Positions 62,889 through 64,000 of a DNA stretch of 64,000 nucleotides are shown one piece after another (positions within the stretch are counted from its first letter, which is position 1; every line of letters begins with the position of its first letter). The stretch is from Clostridioides sp. ES-S-0010-02. GTDB lineage: Bacteria > Bacillota > Clostridia > Peptostreptococcales > Peptostreptococcaceae. The notes beneath the pieces were generated by a model, which did not search any database, was not told the DNA's origin, and was given only the letters and a program-made list of their open reading frames with translations. The position numbers were made by a program, and so were the translations under genes. The DNA lies in the NCBI GenBank assembly GCA_020641055.1, contig CP067345.1, positions 3,651,317 to 3,715,316 of the forward strand. Reading direction: 5' to 3'.

Positions 62889-64000
62889 TTAAAATTCACA
62901 GATTGGATTCCAATACCTTGCATTTTCATGTTTTTTTCTTTCACGATTGCTGTCGTCATACGTGGTATAGTCAGAATACATATAATTATTACTTCTATTA
63001 TTGTCGCTCTTTTTACACTGGTAAACATTACTTTGATTTTTTACAGATATGTTTTCATTAACATAGGATTCAAATTTATGGCTAAATAAGGTCTCTGGTC
63101 TTATATACATTTCCATTATGGTATCTTTCCACTTAGCTACTTTTACCTCAATAACTTTGTAGAAATCTTCTAAGACATAACCTTCCTTTAGTCTTTCGTT
63201 GATAAGTTTTATGCTCGTTGGAGAATTGATTTTAAAATTTTTTCCTGTTTTTTTATTTAGCATATTTATAATGCTTTGCTGTATATTTTTTTTATTAAAT
63301 TTATTTAAGGATTCTTTTTTATTTGTTACAAACTTATCTTCTTTTTGTGTATCATGAATATTATCAAAACCACTCTTTTTACCATCTCTATTCATGCTAC
63401 TAAATACTTTACTATTACTTAATTTTATAACATTTTTACTTTGATTATCTTCTATGTCATTTTTAGTTATTTTATCTATGTCATTACATGTTTCATTAAA
63501 TCTAACATTTGAAGACCTCGATTTTAAATTAGAGTTTTCGATTTTAAGTTCTTCTCCAATAAGTGTTTTTTTGGTATAATCTTTAATTTTATTAGTTACA
63601 TTAGTAAAATTAATAACAGATTTTTCAGAGTTGATATTTTCATTGTTGATATTTTCATTATTAGAGCTAGTATTTTTACCATGAGTTTTTATTCCACTAG
63701 AAGCTAAGTCATTGCTTTTTTTATTAGCAGAATTATTCTTACTACTTAATATACTACAGTCATCACAACTACTACATTCTGTATTATCATAAGCACTATT
63801 GTACTTTGACATTCCACCACCATAAATACAATCTTCATCAATACAACCTTTATTTTCAACATTTCCATAACTATACTCTAAATTACTGAATTCATAGTTC
63901 TCTACACTGTTATAGTTAAAATCTATAGTTTCATCACTATCAAGTAAATTCTCACTAGTACTATCAAATAAATCTTCACTAATTTCTGAACTGATATAGC
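62889..64000 (-). CDS. Phage replication protein with Phg_2220_C domain, 5' end outside window
   Basis: The frame is open to the right edge: beyond an internal ATG at 63812 it continues for 62 codons (YISSEISEDLFDSTSENLL...), so the gene starts outside. Visible: at least 369 residues. Most is Asn/Ser/Lys-rich and of low complexity; the C-terminal ~75 residues (LNKKTGKNFKINSPTSIKLI, RLKEGYVLEDFYKVIEVKVA, YIRPETLFSHKFESYVNE) are the Phg_2220_C domain of phage replication initiators, which load the helicase. The N-terminal DNA-binding domain is probably off-window. Confidence 0.82.
   Translation of the reverse strand, partial: YISSEISEDLFDSTSENLLDSDETIDFNYNSVENYEFSNLEYSYGNVENKGCIDEDCIYGGGMSKYNSAYDNTECSSCDDCSILSSKNNSANKKSNDLASSGIKTHGKNTSSNNENINNENINSEKSVINFTNVTNKIKDYTKKTLIGEELKIENSNLKSRSSNVRFNETCNDIDKITKNDIEDNQSKNVIKLSNSKVFSSMNRDGKKSGFDNIHDTQKEDKFVTNKKESLNKFNKKNIQQSIINMLNKKTGKNFKINSPTSIKLINERLKEGYVLEDFYKVIEVKVAKWKDTIMEMYIRPETLFSHKFESYVNENISVKNQSNVYQCKKSDNNRSNNYMYSDYTTYDDSNRERKKHENARYWNPICEF

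Noticed and set aside
1-64000. tRNA, rRNA or complete insertion sequence
   Set aside because: None recognised by eye; a covariance-model search could still find a small RNA.

Overview
The window is AT-rich, low-GC Firmicute DNA of the Peptostreptococcaceae type, most likely Clostridioides difficile or a close relative. The best evidence is a type I toxin/antisense-RNA locus near 59.4-59.7 kb whose 49-residue toxin (MDNFLQGVLASLV...) matches the small membrane toxins known from C. difficile. A LanFEG-type ABC transporter with a two-component system, a Cdd1-like protein and strong AGGAGG ribosome sites fit this. The species call is an inference from protein recall, not a search.

Layout. 1-10.6 kb: miscellaneous chromosomal genes (secreted protein fragment, HelD-like helicase, MarR regulator, DUF2461, ECF sigma factor, methyltransferase, Nif3-like, DUF3788, VOC protein, BlaI repressor). 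10.6-11.5 kb: a gene-poor stretch with three copies of a promoter/dyad module upstream of blaI. 11.6-16.7 kb: histidine kinase, response regulator and antimicrobial-peptide-type ABC transporter, then a 56-residue membrane protein. 16.9-21.4 kb: acetyltransferases, TfoX-C and Cdd1-like helix-hairpin-helix proteins, DUF3795 and a MerR regulator.

21.4-36.9 kb is one long leftward catabolic locus for ethanolamine in a bacterial microcompartment: eutG, S, P, A, B, C, L, a BMC protein with a nucleic-acid-binding-like tail, E, M, T, pduL/eutD, a eut-associated unknown, N and Q. The usual antitermination pair eutVW is absent. The locus is headed by a choline/ethanolamine-kinase-like protein, a EutH-type transporter and an agmatinase-family ureohydrolase. 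I read this as a variant eut system that may import and cleave a guanidino or phosphorylated derivative of ethanolamine before EutBC. A promoter with a perfect dyad in its spacer lies upstream.

37-45.9 kb: small membrane protein, a decayed MATE gene and a methyltransferase sharing one operator sequence, an XRE regulator, GNAT, radical SAM, a PadR/MATE divergent pair with two palindromic operators, and a Crp/Fnr regulator. 46.3-52.9 kb: a sigma-54 regulated catabolic island (DASS transporter, amidohydrolase, D-2-hydroxyacid dehydrogenase, RraA-like aldolase, PrpR-type activator) with a -24/-12 promoter and three 20-bp-phased activator sites. It appears to sit inside an old tyrosine recombinase gene, one half on each side.

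53.7-59.3 kb: a divergent pair of operons around a Fur-like box. Leftward: a CobW/HypB-like GTPase, a lone ABC ATPase and a substrate-binding-like protein without signal peptide. Rightward: a Crp/Fnr regulator and an ABC importer (lipoprotein, permease, ATPase). This looks like a little-described metal or cofactor system. 59.4-59.7 kb: type I toxin-antitoxin. 60-60.8 kb: ferredoxin plus NapH-like membrane Fe-S protein. 61-64 kb: phage replication module (Mor-like regulator, DnaB helicase, Phg_2220_C protein running off the right edge).

Several minus-strand genes have tandem repeats of 11, 17, 17 and 21 bp at or just after their stop codons. No tRNA, rRNA, complete insertion sequence or CRISPR array was seen.
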